From: Kryptolebias marmoratus
Taxonomy: Eukaryota; Chordata; Actinopteri; Cyprinodontiformes; Rivulidae
Length of the DNA stretch: 64,000 nucleotides
Assembly (NCBI RefSeq): GCF_001649575.2
Contig: NC_051430.1
Span: forward strand, 32,862,326 to 32,926,325
Direction of reading: 5' to 3'
Shown here: piece after piece, positions 44,201-57,400 of the stretch
How the letters are laid out: each line of letters starts with the position of its first letter
How positions within the stretch are numbered: the first letter of the stretch is position 1
Translations under genes and position numbers: made by a program
The notes under the pieces: generated by a model
Seen by the model: the letters and a program-made list of their open reading frames with translations, nothing else
Database searches by the model: none
What the model was told of the DNA's origin: nothing

Positions 44201-46401
44201 GCTGACCAATGGCTCTTCTTTTTGTATTTCTGCAGGCTTCTTTCCGGAGTGACGGCAAGTCTGCGGGCATACCTCAGAAGATTTGTAGCAAGGCCCCCAC
44301 ACCACCTAAAAGGAGGAACAGCACCCTGTGGTCAGAGACAATAGACATCCATCAGAAGAGAAATTTCTCAACCAAGGAGATAAAACGACAGGAGGTGAGA
44401 TGTAGCCCTGAGACATGGAAACGCAGCAAACAAAATAAAAAGCCTAAAGCATCTACCAGACACATGTCAAAAAACCTTAGGATAGGAAAGGATAACATTT
44501 TTTCAGGCCTCTTTTCCTTGTCTCTGTGAACACATAACTGCTAGGCCAATGATCTCATCCCCAAGTATCTTTATATGTCCTCTGTCTTTTGTTCAGGCTA
44601 TATTTGAGCTGTCTCGTGGAGAACAGGACCTAATTGAGGACCTCCAGCTTGCACAGAAGGTTTGTGTTAAAAAAAACTCTGAAGCAGAGGGAGCACATTT
44701 AAAAGTAAACAGATTAATTCAAACTCTGGCAGGACATCCATGCAGTCTGTGTTTCTCTTGTAGCCCTTCACCAAGCTGCCCCACTCAGCTTGTCTGAATA
44801 TTAAAATGCAATCTTTCTGGTTTTCTTTGCAGGCGTACCATGACCCTATGCTGAAGCTCTCCATCATGTCTGAGGAAGAACTAACCCACATCTTTGGCAA
44901 TCTGGATGCCTACATTCCTCTCCATGAAGATCTGCTGGCTCAGCTGTCCAAAGCAACAGGACCAGATGGGACTGTGTGTCAAATAGGACAGATTATAGTT
45001 AGATGGGTAAATGTCCTTTAACAAAACTTTGCAAGAACTGATACTTTTTAAAAATGTGTTTCTGTACAAAAAATGCCATTAGTTATAATAATCTTGGTTT
45101 TTTTCTGCAGCTGCCCAGGCTCAATGCCTACAAGGACTACTGCAGCAACCAGCTGGCAGCCAAGGCATTGCTAGATCAAAAGAAGCAGGACCCCCGGGTG
45201 CAGGACTTTCTACAACGCTGCCTTGAGTCACCATTCAGTCGGAAGCTGGACCTGTGGAGTTTCTTGGACATCCCACGTTCTCGCCTGGTCAAATATCCGT
45301 TGCTTCTTAAAGAAATTCTGAAACACACTCCAGCAGAACACGCTGATGCCCACAGCCTGGAGGAAGCAGTGAGTACAACTCAAGAGACCCGTGTAACACA
45401 GCAGCCAATGAATGTCACATGCTAATCGGATTGTTTGTGTGTTTAGATAACCATAATTCAGGATGTTCTTTCTGACATCGACACGAAGAAGGGAGAGTCT
45501 GAGTGCCAGTACTACATTGAAAAGCTGGAGTATCTTGATGACAGGCAAAGGGACCCTCGCATTGAGCTGTGCAAGAGCCTTTTGTGTCATGGTGAGGTGT
45601 GCAACAAGAGAGGCACGGTGAGCAAAACACTTCTTCTGTTTACTTGTCTCCCAAGAAGTTTTTGTTGTCATACAAAAAATCAGGTTTTAATCATTTTTCT
45701 TTCTTCTGATTGCTTGTAGAAGCTGCATGTGTTTCTGTTCACGGAGCTTCTGGTCCTGACCCGCCCTGTCACTAGGAATGAACATCAGTGTTTCCAAGTT
45801 TACCGTCAGCCAATCCCAGTGCAGGACCTGGTGTTGGAGGACCTGCAGGATGGAGATGTCAGAATGGGTGGCTCCTTCAGAGGTGCCTTCAGCAATGGGG
45901 ACAAAGGTAAAGCCTGTACCAGAATGTTTCCAAGAATAAATCTTTGAGTTGTTTTTTTTTTCTTTCTAATTTCTCTTTATTGCTTTTTTTGCAGCAAAGA
46001 ACATTTTTCGTGTGCGTTCCCAATACCTGAACCAGGTGCAGTCCCACACCCTGCAGGTCAACAATGTCTTCCACAAACAGCAGTGGCTCAACTGTCTCCG
46101 CAGTGCCATTTCCATCCACCAGCCTCTCAGTGATGCCTCTACCCAAAGCCCAGCCTTGAGTGACACCAATCCCTGCTCATTCTCCGCCACTATCCACATG
46201 CAGGAAGCAGATGAAAACTGTCCACATCCATTCCCAGAGTCTGCACCTAGCTCAGCACGCTGCCCCACCACATCATCCCCTTCAACCCGTTCATGGTCTC
46301 CATCAACAACATCACGCCTCTCAACAACATTACACAAAACCAAAAGGGACAGGAAGTCTCTATTCCTGAGGGAAACGAAAAGAGACAATGGTGTGATGTG
46401 A
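41271..46401 (+). CDS. net1: Neuroepithelial cell transforming 1, RhoA guanine nucleotide exchange factor, short (NET1A) isoform
   Basis: Nine exons: 41271-41363, 44031-44138, 44236-44394, 44597-44659, 44833-45006, 45111-45368, 45447-45617, 45720-45906, 45995-46401; 539 aa, near the 542 of human NET1A. NET1 catalyses GDP release from RhoA/RhoB and shuttles between nucleus and cytosol. The short-isoform start MVAYDELGTLVPVKR is followed by basic stretches that match the nuclear localisation signals (NKRVRPLGRV, PPKRRNS). The DH domain is about 121-303 (LSRGEQDLIEDLQLA, NAYKDYCSNQLAAKALLDQK, RCLESPFSRKLDLWSFLDIP, RLVKYPLLLKEILKHTP). The PH domain is about 333-448 (KLHVFLFTELLVLTRPVTRN, VYRQPIPVQDLVLEDLQDGD, RSQYLNQVQSHTLQ). 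The C-terminus is odd: the family's PDZ-binding end is coded at 46370-46396 in the +1 frame, while this frame ends RETKRDNGVM. Intron 1 is 2.7 kb. Confidence 0.96.
41494..41527. other. Perfect 15-bp hairpin with CTTC loop
   Basis: 41494-41508 and 41513-41527 are exact reverse complements. It is in intron 1 of net1, 130 bp after the donor. Confidence 0.85.
41540..44025. other. net1 intron 1, no exon recognised
   Basis: Chance frames only, for example 43574-43924. No repeat family was assigned. Confidence 0.5.
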
Positions 46402-47381
46402 GCTGGAGAAAATGGACCATTGAGAGGCTACTTGTCTTTATTTTTTTGTACAGAGGAGCTTGGGTCTTGTACTTGTCTGTTTGTATTATTATGACAGTGT
46501 TTGATGTTTCTGTCCTTTTTGGCAGCTATACAAGTGTCCCACAAAGCCAGAGTTCTGGAGAAAATGTACAAATTCTACTGGCTCAAAAGCAAAGTGCAAA
46601 CATGGAATTTCCAAATGACTTTATGTCGTGACTCTGAGGTGATCATTAAATCCTGTTTACTTTTAATTTTATATTTAAGTCTAATTTTAGACCTGTTTCT
46701 GAAGGCTAATGAAAATTTTACATTTTTATACTCAAAATATATAGTATTTTTTATAGCTCCCTATATCTCCAGCACTGTTTTAGGCTTTAGGACATTTTTT
46801 TTCCTTTTTTATTATGTGAGTGTATAGAAGAAAAAAAAACAGAGGATAAGACAGAAAAGGTTTAAAATAACCAGAGGACATCTTAATTTGATGCATTCCT
46901 TTAATTACAGATTTTTACATCCTGAACACTGTAGTTACCAAGAGAGGTGTTAATTTAAATCCAGAACAGTTTCTCACTAATAAAAGCAACAACAACAAAC
47001 CATTTGATGGTAAAATTATATATCAAGGAAGAAATTATAAGTTGAAACTGAGTCATGTTGGCTACTTTTAAAGCTAAATTTTCAAAATAAAATGCATCAC
47101 TTTTCGTAGCTCTGTCCTTTGGGACGGGACAGTGTGGCAGAACAGTTGTTAGGAAAATGACCATTGAAGAGAACAGAGGTGTGCTGATAAGGTTGAAGTG
47201 AAATAATGTTTTAAAGAGAACGGACTGTTTTATAGTCAGAGTTGCTGACGGAAAAAGTATGTAGGGGAAGGTAAAAGGAAAATGGATTTTGTTGATATGT
47301 AGAAATGTTTTTTTGGTTCATGATGGTGAAACAAAAGTGAAATGGGCAACATGTTTTCCACAAATTTTGTGCAATTAAAAG

Positions 47382-47387
47382 AATAAA
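47382..47387 (+). terminator. Poly(A) signal AATAAA of net1
   Basis: 981 bases after the stop codon. A plausible cleavage site lies at about 47400-47405, and a dispersed repeat copy follows. Confidence 0.6.
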
Positions 47388-47409
47388 GATCTGTAACTAA
47401 ACCTTTGAT

Positions 47410-48960
47410 GTCAAGTCTTTATTATTACCCGCTGGTATGAGAGGCAATCATGCCATTGTGTTTGTCTGTTAGCAAAAAATCTCATTAACAAATGAACAGA
47501 TTTTAATGAAACTCAGAAATTATTTATTGAATGTATATCTGCAACTGATAACTTTTGGAGACAACCTGATTCGACTGCCACAGCTTACCAACCTTACCAA
47601 ACACAAAGATCACTATAACTTTGTCAGCTTTACTGGGGAGGTGAAGACATGAACACAGAAAACCAACATATAACCAAAGCCAAACAAGAGTTACAAAAAC
47701 ACCAAAACTACGACAGCCTCCCGTGATTCTCTGCATGTGGGTCAAATATATTCCTAAAACCATGACACTTATGCCCTTTCCACTGGCTCTAAAGGTCCCG
47801 GCTCCACTCTACTCGGCTTGCCTTGCGTGCATTTCCACCAGCATTTTTTCGAGGCCGGTCCCTGCTTCGGAGTAGGGCCAGCCGGGCCGGCCCTGCTTCA
47901 TGGGCGAACGAACGAACTGAACATTTTTTATAAATGAACAGGTAAAATGGCTAAAAAATATGCTGTTAAAGTAAAATAAACAAAAAAACAATGGAGTCAT
48001 AAAATAAACCTTCTGGCACCAATACTTTTCAAACATTCTACTAATCTTTATTTATAGTTCCATTTTCACTGTTTTCTAATTTGAAAAAAGTCAAATAGAC
48101 ATTTACTTCAAAAATACAGAAAATACTATTCAATTCCTGAGTCTAGAGGAAATGCTACAGAAGTGTCCGTAGGCCTGGGCCACACGTAGAAACCTGCAGG
48201 GCCACTGATGTGTCAATAAAGACATTGATGTCTGATATTTTTATTCATAGGATTTCTGGGAATGCCAGTAGTTACTGCTGCATGAATTTCTCAGAAACTA
48301 AAAAGGTTGTCTGTTGTTTAGATATAAATATGACAGCTACAAACTTCAACCAATGAACATCCAGCTAATGAACAAGTCCCACATGTGAAAAAAACCCATG
48401 TGCGTCACTGACGGTGTTAACATGAAAACAGACATTACAACATTTCTTACTGTAAAGGACAAACGTCGTGTAAGGTTGGTTTTTTTTTTTTTTTGTATTC
48501 TATAAACAATCTAATGTCTAACAAGAGGTGGTGGTTTTGCTTAACCAAGACAGAATGGATTTTTTTTAACTTTATTTAAACATACATACAAATATGCATA
48601 CATTTAACATTTACATCCCCACCAACAAAAGTTTAGAGCATCCAAATGGACAAAGGCAAAGAAATAATAATAATAATAAGTAAAACCCAGCAACTAATAA
48701 AGTCCCAACTATTAAGATTCTACAGCATTTACACTCAGCAGGCTGATTTCAAAGCTTCAACCAAGGTGATGTTTTCAGCTTTGTCCACTAGGGGGCAGTC
48801 AAGGTCCTTTCTGAGAAGGTGTCTGAAAACCTTCCTGAAGACAAAACCTGCTAATTCATCTCCCTTGTTTCCATTTGTGACCACTTATTCTCTTTCTGTA
48901 GTACAATTAGTGAAAAATGTAAAAATAAATTTAAACAAGAAAGCCTAATTTTAACAGAAG
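47410..48960. other. Intergenic region with repeat pieces
   Basis: 47450-47580 is a minus copy of the unnamed dispersed repeat. 47765-47910 is an interspersed repeat with tttccactggctctaaaggt and cattttttcgaggccggtcc, possibly the end of a DNA transposon. No gene is seen in the rest. Confidence 0.45.
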
Positions 48961-48999
48961 ACAGAATTATTGCTGCTTACAGAAGGAGACTACCTAGTC

Positions 49000-49414
49000 C
49001 ACCTGCCTCGATTATCTATTCATCACTTCCTGTTAAATTATCTTCTGTGATGGCAAATCCATAGTGCTCTCTACACTTAAGATTTGGTCAGAATTTAGGT
49101 CCCATTTTGAATTCGTGTCTCCCTCTAATTGAATGCTGTTGGTAAAAAATCATCTATTTCCCCCTGCTGCCTATAGAATTTGGCATAAGAGAGGCATTAA
49201 AACTATGAGCGACCTTTACAAGGATGGTCTATTTCTTCGTTTTTCAGAATTGTCCTCAAAATTTAATCTGTCTACCTCTCATCTGTTTCTTTTTTTCCAA
49301 ATTAGTTAATGTATTTCATCGTTCTTTCCAAATTTTCCAAATGTTGCTGACCCACCATGAGTCGACCTTCTGGTTCTTAGGCCTAATCAGAAATCACCCC
49401 TTTCTAATATTTAT

Positions 49415-49465
<51 letters not shown>

Positions 49466-49503
49466 AATATATATAATAATATATAATATATATATAATAT
49501 ATA

Positions 49504-49575
<72 letters not shown>

Positions 49576-50010
49576 AGAACTTGGGAACATGATTTAGGTG
49601 CTGAACTCTCTGAGACATGGTGGGACAAAGGTATTCTCAGTAAAGGTCTAAGTACACCATGTGCTAGGTTACAGATTGTACAGTTTAAAGTAACAAACAG
49701 AGTCCACTTTTCAAAATCTTGTTTATCTAAAATCTTCCCTTTAATTTTAGACCAGTGTGCCAGATGTCAGACCTCACCTTGCAACTTAAGTCATATGTTT
49801 TTCTTCTGCCTAAGCTTGCACAAGCTTTGAGGTGACTTTTTTTCTGTACTCTCAGGGGTTTTTAAAATCCAGATCCAAAGTAATCCACTAACCGCCATCT
49901 TTGGAGTCCAAACGACTACCCTTAACCTGTCTGCCCTGCAAAATGAGATTGTGGCTTTCTGTTATCTCCTTGCAAGTGGACAGCCTTTTTGGAGAACCTA
50001 AAATCTTTGC
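49000..50010 (+). mobile_element. Tx1/L1-like LINE C-terminal fragment, interrupted by an (AT)n expansion
   Basis: Before the AT tract, broken frames give RGIKTMSDLYKDGLFLRFSE and SSKFNLSTSHLF. After it come CARCQTSPCNLSHMFFFCLS (a CCHC-like knuckle) and NPLTAIFGV. Order and spacing match the C-terminus of fish Tx1/L1 elements. Stops and frameshifts show that it is inactive. Confidence 0.75.
49408..49573. repeat. Long (AT)n tract
   Basis: About 165 bp of almost pure AT dinucleotides with a few TAATAT breaks. It splits the Tx1-like fragment. The length in the assembly is unreliable. Confidence 0.95.
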
Positions 50011-50014
50011 CCTC

Positions 50015-50755
50015 ATAATGTGTAGAATTATGAAATTAACCCATTGTGTGACTAAGCTAAAAAGATAAGTTCAGCTGTTCTGCTGTTTTAGCAAAAAGCT
50101 AGGTAAAAGCTAAGATTAGGTAAAAGGAGTAAACCACTATCTATTATCTAAAAGTAAGAAAAGGCTAGTTAAAAATAGCAAAGTGCTAGTTAACAGGTAA
50201 AACTAGAAAATCACAAATTAAAAGTAGCAAAACGCTAGTAGTAATAACAATAGCCGAATTAGCAGTCAATTGGCTGTTTTGGTCATCTTGAACTGGGTTA
50301 ACTCCATAAGTTAATCAGCTGTAGACGTATAGCCAGTAATTACTTTCTGTCCAGTAGTTCATGAGATATTTTGCTAACAAGGAAACCAGATGTTTCCATC
50401 CACTGTATAGAAAGACAACCATTTTTTTTCTTATTGTCTGACATGAAATCAGACTAAACCTTTCCTGTTTTAGCTCAGTTAGTTTGTTAAATACCTGAAT
50501 AATGTGAGAGAAAAAAACTTTAACTTTCTTCAAGTTAACATAGACTTTAAACCATTTGGTAAAGCCCAGATGATGATGATATCATGGCTTTAGAAGATTT
50601 TAATAGGTGAGCTGACAACATTTGAGTTAATTGGAGACAAACCTGTGGGTTCACAACTCAAACACACTGCTTCTTTGTGTAACAATAGATAAACACAGCC
50701 TTTTCCCATAATAAAATGTTATGTCCCATAATAAAACTCTAACGTGACTGAACCT
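50015..50755. other. Intergenic flank upstream of caprin2
   Basis: A degenerate GCTA-rich minisatellite at 50080-50240 and a plus copy of the dispersed repeat at 50260-50390. No gene. Confidence 0.5.
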
Positions 50756-50825
50756 GCTGTGACCTCTGACCTGAACCCGAGGCCCCGGATGTGTTCTGTC
50801 CGCGTGACGCCCCCCTCTGGCGGAG

Positions 50826-50836
50826 TATATAAAAGG
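50826..50836 (+). promoter_or_regulatory. TATA box of caprin2
   Basis: TATATAAAAGG in a GC-rich setting (gtgacgcccccctctggcgg just upstream). The expected start of transcription is about 50860. The CpG-richer stretch runs from about 50790 to 51560. Confidence 0.6.
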
Positions 50837-51443
50837 TGTGAGCTGTCAGTCTGACCTCCTGAGCTAAACGTTCCAGTTGGACCTGCCGGGTGGTTCCGTC
50901 AGGTTCTGTGCTGTCGGTTGTCCGGCGTCTCTGAGCGCGAGGAGAAAAGGCGCGCGAGGTGCTTCCCGTTTTCCTTCCGTTCTGTTTGATATGTTAATTA
51001 ATGCCGACGCGTCGCGCGCGGTAATCAATTAAAGCAATGACGGGTGGGTAAAAGTTTGGAGACCGACTGGTTGGTTTTTTTAACAACATTTGCACCAAAG
51101 TTCGGCTTGGTTTCGAAGCGTCCAAATAACAGCTTAAACTATTAATGAGTAAAAAAGTCTTACCTTTTTGCTGTTTCAAACTGTGACGTCATCACGGAGC
51201 GTTCCTCCATCCAAGACCAAGCTCGTGATTTACATGGCTCAAACGTACCGACTGACTAACTCCAGAGAAGCTTTTAATGAAACCGAACTCAGATTTAAGT
51301 TATACGCGCGCGTGCGTCGCTTTGTTTCTGCCTGCGGTTCCGCAGGCGCAGAAACTGCACCGTCACCGGGCTGGATTCTGGCTCGGTTCCCCTCCGGCTG
51401 CAGTCAGGCTGAATGTTTCTCTGCACTCCCAGCAGGAGCCAAC

Positions 51444-54400
51444 ATGGTGCAGCTGTCTCCGTCCCCCACCCCGGATGTCACCGACACATCTGCCCTCCCA
51501 GCCGCAGGTAAGGAGGAGGGCCAGGTGAAAGCTGGGGGTTCACCTGGGGGGCTGCTGAGGCTGGAGGTGTCCACCCCCTACCCCGAATATGAAACCTACA
51601 TAGAGGACGGTCTCATCTGCCTGAAACACAAAGTGCGCAATCTGGAGAAGAAGAAGGTAAGGTGGTTGTAGATCTTTGTGAAGCTGCTCGGGTGGGACAG
51701 GTGGGACAGGTGAGGCGGGTACCTGGGTTCTGTCAGCCTTCTGTTCACCCACAGCTGAAATTGAAGGACTACAGAAGGAGGCTGAGCCAAGGAGAGGTCC
51801 TGAACCAGGACCAGATGGTGAGACTTCTCAGCGATGATGACTTGAGTGGTTTTCGTGCGTTAACTGCATCTGCTTGTTTCATCAGGCAGCTGTGGAGAAG
51901 TACGAGGAGGTGCTCCACAACCTGGAGTTTGCAAGAGAGCTGCACAAAACCATGGATGGTCTAGCTCAGAATGTAAGTGTTGGATTAAATGTGGTTGTTG
52001 TTCACTGCAGAAGGCTGGATGCGTTGAACTGCCTGCACCTCAGAGCTCCTCTGTTTGCAGAGGAGTCTCCAGAATGTCTGTTCTTCGTTTCAAAAACTCA
52101 TTTTCTGTGTCCGTGCTGAGAGTGAAATGGCTTTGCTGAAATTTGTGAAATAATGAATTAACTGAGTCGTTAAAAGAAGCAGAACAGCTGCTAAAAGTAG
52201 CATAAGAAGACGAATAATCGCAGTGCCGCTCCAATGTTTTTATTTGTTTTTGCCCTAAAAAAACATTGTTGGTGGAACTGATGTGTAAATGTTGTTGCTT
52301 TATTTTTGTGTTCCACAGTTTCCATGAGGGTTAGACCAGTGGTTCCCAACCCTGGTCCTCGAGGAACACTATCCTGCATGTTTTTATCGTTTCCCTGCTC
52401 TGCAGCAGGTGTTCGCTCTCATTCAAAGCAGGGAAAAACTAAACATGCAGGATGGTGTTCCTCAAGGACTGGAGTTGGGAATCCCTGGGTTAGACGAAGA
52501 GATTAGCATTTGAGAACCTCGGGTTTAATCAATGAGCTGTAGATTTGCTGAAATCCTGTTTAAGACTGCAAAGATGTCAGTTCTGAGTTGGAAATTTGAT
52601 CTGTTTTTGTTACGGACTGTGAAAGCACTACAAGCTGACCATTCTCCTGTCGACCTTCTCCCTCTGTAGTTGCTGAAAGCCCAGAAGGAAGCGGTTCAAA
52701 AGGAGCAGATGGCAAGGACCGAGGTGGAGAGGGGCCACCTGAGCAAGGTGCTTCAGTTTCATGAACTCCTCAGTGGCTTACAGCAGGAGTATGTGCAGAA
52801 AGACCTGCTGGCTGGATGCAACCATGCACCTCGCATCCCAGCCCCGCAGCTGAACAACCTGACCCAGCTCGCCACCCTGCTGGGTGTCAGGAGGGACGCC
52901 GGAATGAGGTGAGGGTCGGTCAGTTCTAACAGCTGCCATGTTCACTCTTAGGAAATGGAATTCCTGTTGAGCAGGTTTTCTGTCATCATTAGGAGTATAA
53001 AGATTGTAGGACAGTGTGTGGTCTCTTTTCATCAGCCACAACATCATTGATGGACCACTAAATAGTTATCTGTCCCACAAGTGATCAAATCCAGGGAGGA
53101 TTTTGAACTAAAACTGTTAGTCTGGTGATTTTTGAAATGTTGAGCTGTACAACGGTTATCAGTCATGAAGCAAAGATTATAAAAAAATCAAAGGCTTATA
53201 AAATAACTCTGTCAACTGGCATAGTGGAAAGAAAGAACACTACATTAGCTATCAGTAAACCTCTCTACTTTAGCATGACACTTCTCATTCAGTTTTTCTA
53301 AACTGAACATTGTTACTCAGGGGCGCCGCCAACTATTTTGGACCCTATGACCAAAAAGTAATAGGATTCCTCGCCCCTATGTCTCACCTCGCAAATGTCT
53401 TGCTTCCTGCAGTTCAACAGTATTACTAGCATAATATTTACTGCTGGTGAAAATCTAGATTAATAGATGCCAATAATGACCATAATTCAATCTAAATGAA
53501 AGCAGCAAACTGGATTATTTTAATATCTGCTGTAACTTACATGCAGGCTGTAGTAGTCCAGTCTCTAGCTCAGATAGTAGGCTGTTTTTAAATTATTTCA
53601 TAATGAAAATGTTGATTTTTACCTATTAGCAATAAGGGCATCAGTGTCCATCTATTGAGGTTGGGATTTTGTCTCTTACTGTTGACACAGCAGAGATAGA
53701 CACCAGTTCCCTGCGACCCGGAAAGGAGAAGAAATGGATAAACTGTTGAATATTTACTGTCAATATTCTTCAGACCTGGTAGGATTTTTAAAGCAAAAAG
53801 GGCCTGACAGAATTGTTGTATCCAGTGCCACCTCCTTGCAGATGAATTTTATAGTTTGAAGTCTTCTAACTTTGTGAAAGCATCATCTTCCTTAAATAAA
53901 ACCATTTTGCTCTTTACTGATTATCATTAGCATTACTTTCCATTCTTCTTGCCATAATCTCACCCGACTCATCATCTGAATTTAAAAGACTAATTGGCCT
54001 GAAGTTTTCACGTTTCATTATGACATTAATTCAAAATTTTCAAAAGTACAACACACACAACCCTTTCCATTCCAGGCTTTTTGAAGGCTCCTCCACCCAT
54101 ACGCGTTCTTGTTCATGTTAACAGGAAGTGACGTCACGTGTCTTCTTCCTGAGTTATTTGGGGTTATTTTGTATTCCACGCTACACAAACCCACAAAGAA
54201 GAGACTAGACCGCAGAAACGGTGGCGAATCACTTCAGAAACAGTAAATATTGGGTTAAAGTTGCGGGAAAGTTGCAGTGTTTTGGACAAAGTTGCAAAAA
54301 GTTGCGATTTTTGCGGGGTTTGCTTGATTTTGCGTTAATAGTTGCGATTGCAACATCGCGAAATCCTGGAGGGTCTGATATTTTCATTTTGGAGACGGGA

Positions 54401-57400
54401 AACTGTCGACACAGATGGTGAAGTGAGGGATTGAACCTACCGTGCATCATGATTCCTCTCAGATAATTAATTTCACTTTAATCTTGGATCGAATTTATTA
54501 CAAGCTTTCAAAACAGCAGTATTATTTATGCTTCCACTGGTGAGCCACAAGGACCTGTCAAACAAAAAAAGGCCTTTTAAGCTAACTTAAATCTTAAAGT
54601 TCACGCAACATTTAAAGATTTCTCCTCATCACATTCGTCTTCCTGGGTGATCACCAGGGTGATGGGTACCACAGATTAACACACAAAGGAGCAGTGGCTC
54701 CCCCCTCAGGCGCTGGCTGCTAACCCCCTTTCCAAACCCTCAACGCACAGAGGAAGCGCACTTTAATAACACTCACACCTGTGCGCCCAATCAGTTTTTG
54801 TCAGACTATCTCGTTTCGGCATGTCACCGGCCATCCTTCTTATAAAAGGTGTCAGTTCGGGTACCCCCTACCCCCACCTGTGGCTGACACGCTCTGGCGG
54901 TGGCCGGTTTGTCACTTTTTTGCCTCCAGACCTAAAATCTGACGACTTTTTCTTCACCTCGGCCTCGGTCCTCTCTGTCCCACTCACTGAATTACCAGTG
55001 GTAACAACGTGTTGCCGCTCACAACGCTTCCTTTATTTGTTCTCCACCTCATTCACCAACACATCGATTTTAGGCTTTGTGAAACTCAGTTTCTTTTCTC
55101 CGTGGTTTCCATTGCTAACCACAAAATAACATTGATCAGCCGGCTCATTTAAATCCACCTTCACATTCATGAGGTGCTTTGCATCGACCCTTTATGGTTG
55201 AATGTGGGCGTGTGGAGGGCAGAACCTGAGGCGGGATCTTGTGCGCAAACTTTGAGGTACAGATGTTTCGTGAAGGGAAATTTGCTTGTTGTGCGTATGC
55301 ATAATTTTATAAATCCAACTTTTGTCGTTTTGTTTTTGTTTGGGCGTACGTAAACTTTTAGTATGAATCCTACGCGGTCTTTTATAAATGAGAGCTCTGG
55401 TGAAGATGTAGTGTGTCATTATCCACAGTGAAACATGGGCTGAAAGGCCGCTCTGCCAGGAAGAAGCCATTACTTCAAAAGAAACATAAAAGCCAGATTA
55501 ATGCAAACAGTTTTCTTACAAGCTGTGATTAAAATTCTGTATAGATGTTTTGTGTTGTGGGGTAAATGTTCAGTGTTACCCATTAAATCGATCTATCCAT
55601 TCATGCCCAGTTTTGGTATTTTTTGTTTTTTTACAAGCCTTGTATGATGAGTTTTTTCACAATCCTAAAACATGCTATCAAGCCCTTTTAATACTCCATA
55701 ATAAGCTGGATACCGGTAAGGGAAAAATTGCTTTTGACATTTTTTTATTTCTAGTTTTTGCTTGGATCATTAGCAATTTTTTTTTTTTTTTTTTTTTTCC
55801 TTGACAAAGATGGTTGCAAAATGGAAATTAACGATGAAGATTATATTTTTGTCATGAGCCATTGTCTTCAGGGTACTGATGTTACTTCAGTAAGTAATTT
55901 TAGATGATAGTTTTATCGGGTGACTCCCTTTTAGAAGTTTTACACAAAGTCAAATCTTTAAATGGTTCAAAAGTTGATGGACAAAATGTAACAACTCATT
56001 TTGTCATGGAAACAAGTCCTGGATTTTAAATCACCTTGTAGGTGCAGGGAGCTTGTTTGGTTTTTAATTAATTTCTTTTTTTTAAAGGGTAAAATGTCTG
56101 AAATGGCTCCTGTTAACACATGTGCTCTTCATTTTGTGCTGTAGCTTAGAGAAGCAGATGGACCAAGCTGCAGTGGTCTACATGGACCTTCTGGAGGGAA
56201 AGGACACACCCGTGGCTGGATCCACTTGTGAGTTCAAACAAAAAACTGTCACGTGTATGTTCTCCACATGGCTGGAGCCTTTTCTGACAGAAAGACATCC
56301 AGGCTTAAATATCCAGTTCTTAAATGGATGAATAATAAAAAATCCTCAAAAATAAGACATGCCTAATACTTGTGCACACAGTATTTGTTTAAATTATACC
56401 TCGTCGTGGACCTCCAAAATATCTTTATAGATTTTTGTGATTCTGTTCATGCAGATCGCTGATATCAGTACGAGTTGTAATATGAATTCTGGATATTCCT
56501 AATATTTTACTAGGTAAAATGTTAGGATATTTAAAAAATCATTAGATTTTAGAATAATCTTTCATTTTGGATCTTTAAAATTAAAGTTTTTGCCTCTAGC
56601 AGTGGTATTGTAGACATCTCAAATGTGTTTAATCTTAATTTTTCTTGTTTCCAAAGTGCTCAGAAAGAATGGATTTGCTGATATCTGAAGACCTATGAAC
56701 TGGAAAAGTGCCAAAGAATTGTTTGAGATATTAATTATGAATAGAACAAATGGTACTCGTCATTTTGACTAGAAAGAACAGAATGATGTAGAAGGCACCT
56801 ATCCTGTCCTCCCAGGACAAATTCTCAGAAACTACAGTTTGTACCAAACATCTTCCAGCTTCCAGCAGCTGTTCACTCTTTAATCAAACATTTTTAAATG
56901 TCACCATAAATTTAATTTAATTTAAATGTTTTTTTATAGTTCATCAGGTAAAAAAAACGAGCTTAAATTCAAAGTTACTGATCATTATTATTAATATTGA
57001 ATTGATTAATATTGTAACCATGATTATTAAACACAAATACTTGTTTAGAAACCATAAATTTCTAAAGGTTGTGGGTTTTTTTTTAAATAAATTTAAATGT
57101 ATAAAAAGATGCTCATAAATAAAGTTGACAGTATAGTGAACTTTCACCATGTAGGGTTCTCTAAAATTTGTTTTTTTTTTTCAGTTTTGACTTTTTTCCA
57201 CATGAATTATCCTTACAGTATTAACCTCAACATTAGACATAATAATTTAAATTTTAACTAGTATGAATGTACAGTTTTGTACAGTTTTTTTTTTTTTTTT
57301 CAGATAAGTTGCTGAAAGATGAGCTCATCAGGCTGTTGAACTATAAGTACTTCAACAATCTTCCTCCTCCTCCCAACAGGACTGCAGACCTTTTACTGAG

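Noticed and set aside
49404..49628. Ile/Tyr-rich frame
   Set aside because: Translation of the (AT)n tract.
55550..55804. 84-codon plus frame in caprin2 intron 4
   Set aside because: Ends in poly-T-coded Phe, has no usable splice partners in phase, and exon 52908 joins 56145 directly with the expected caprin sequence.
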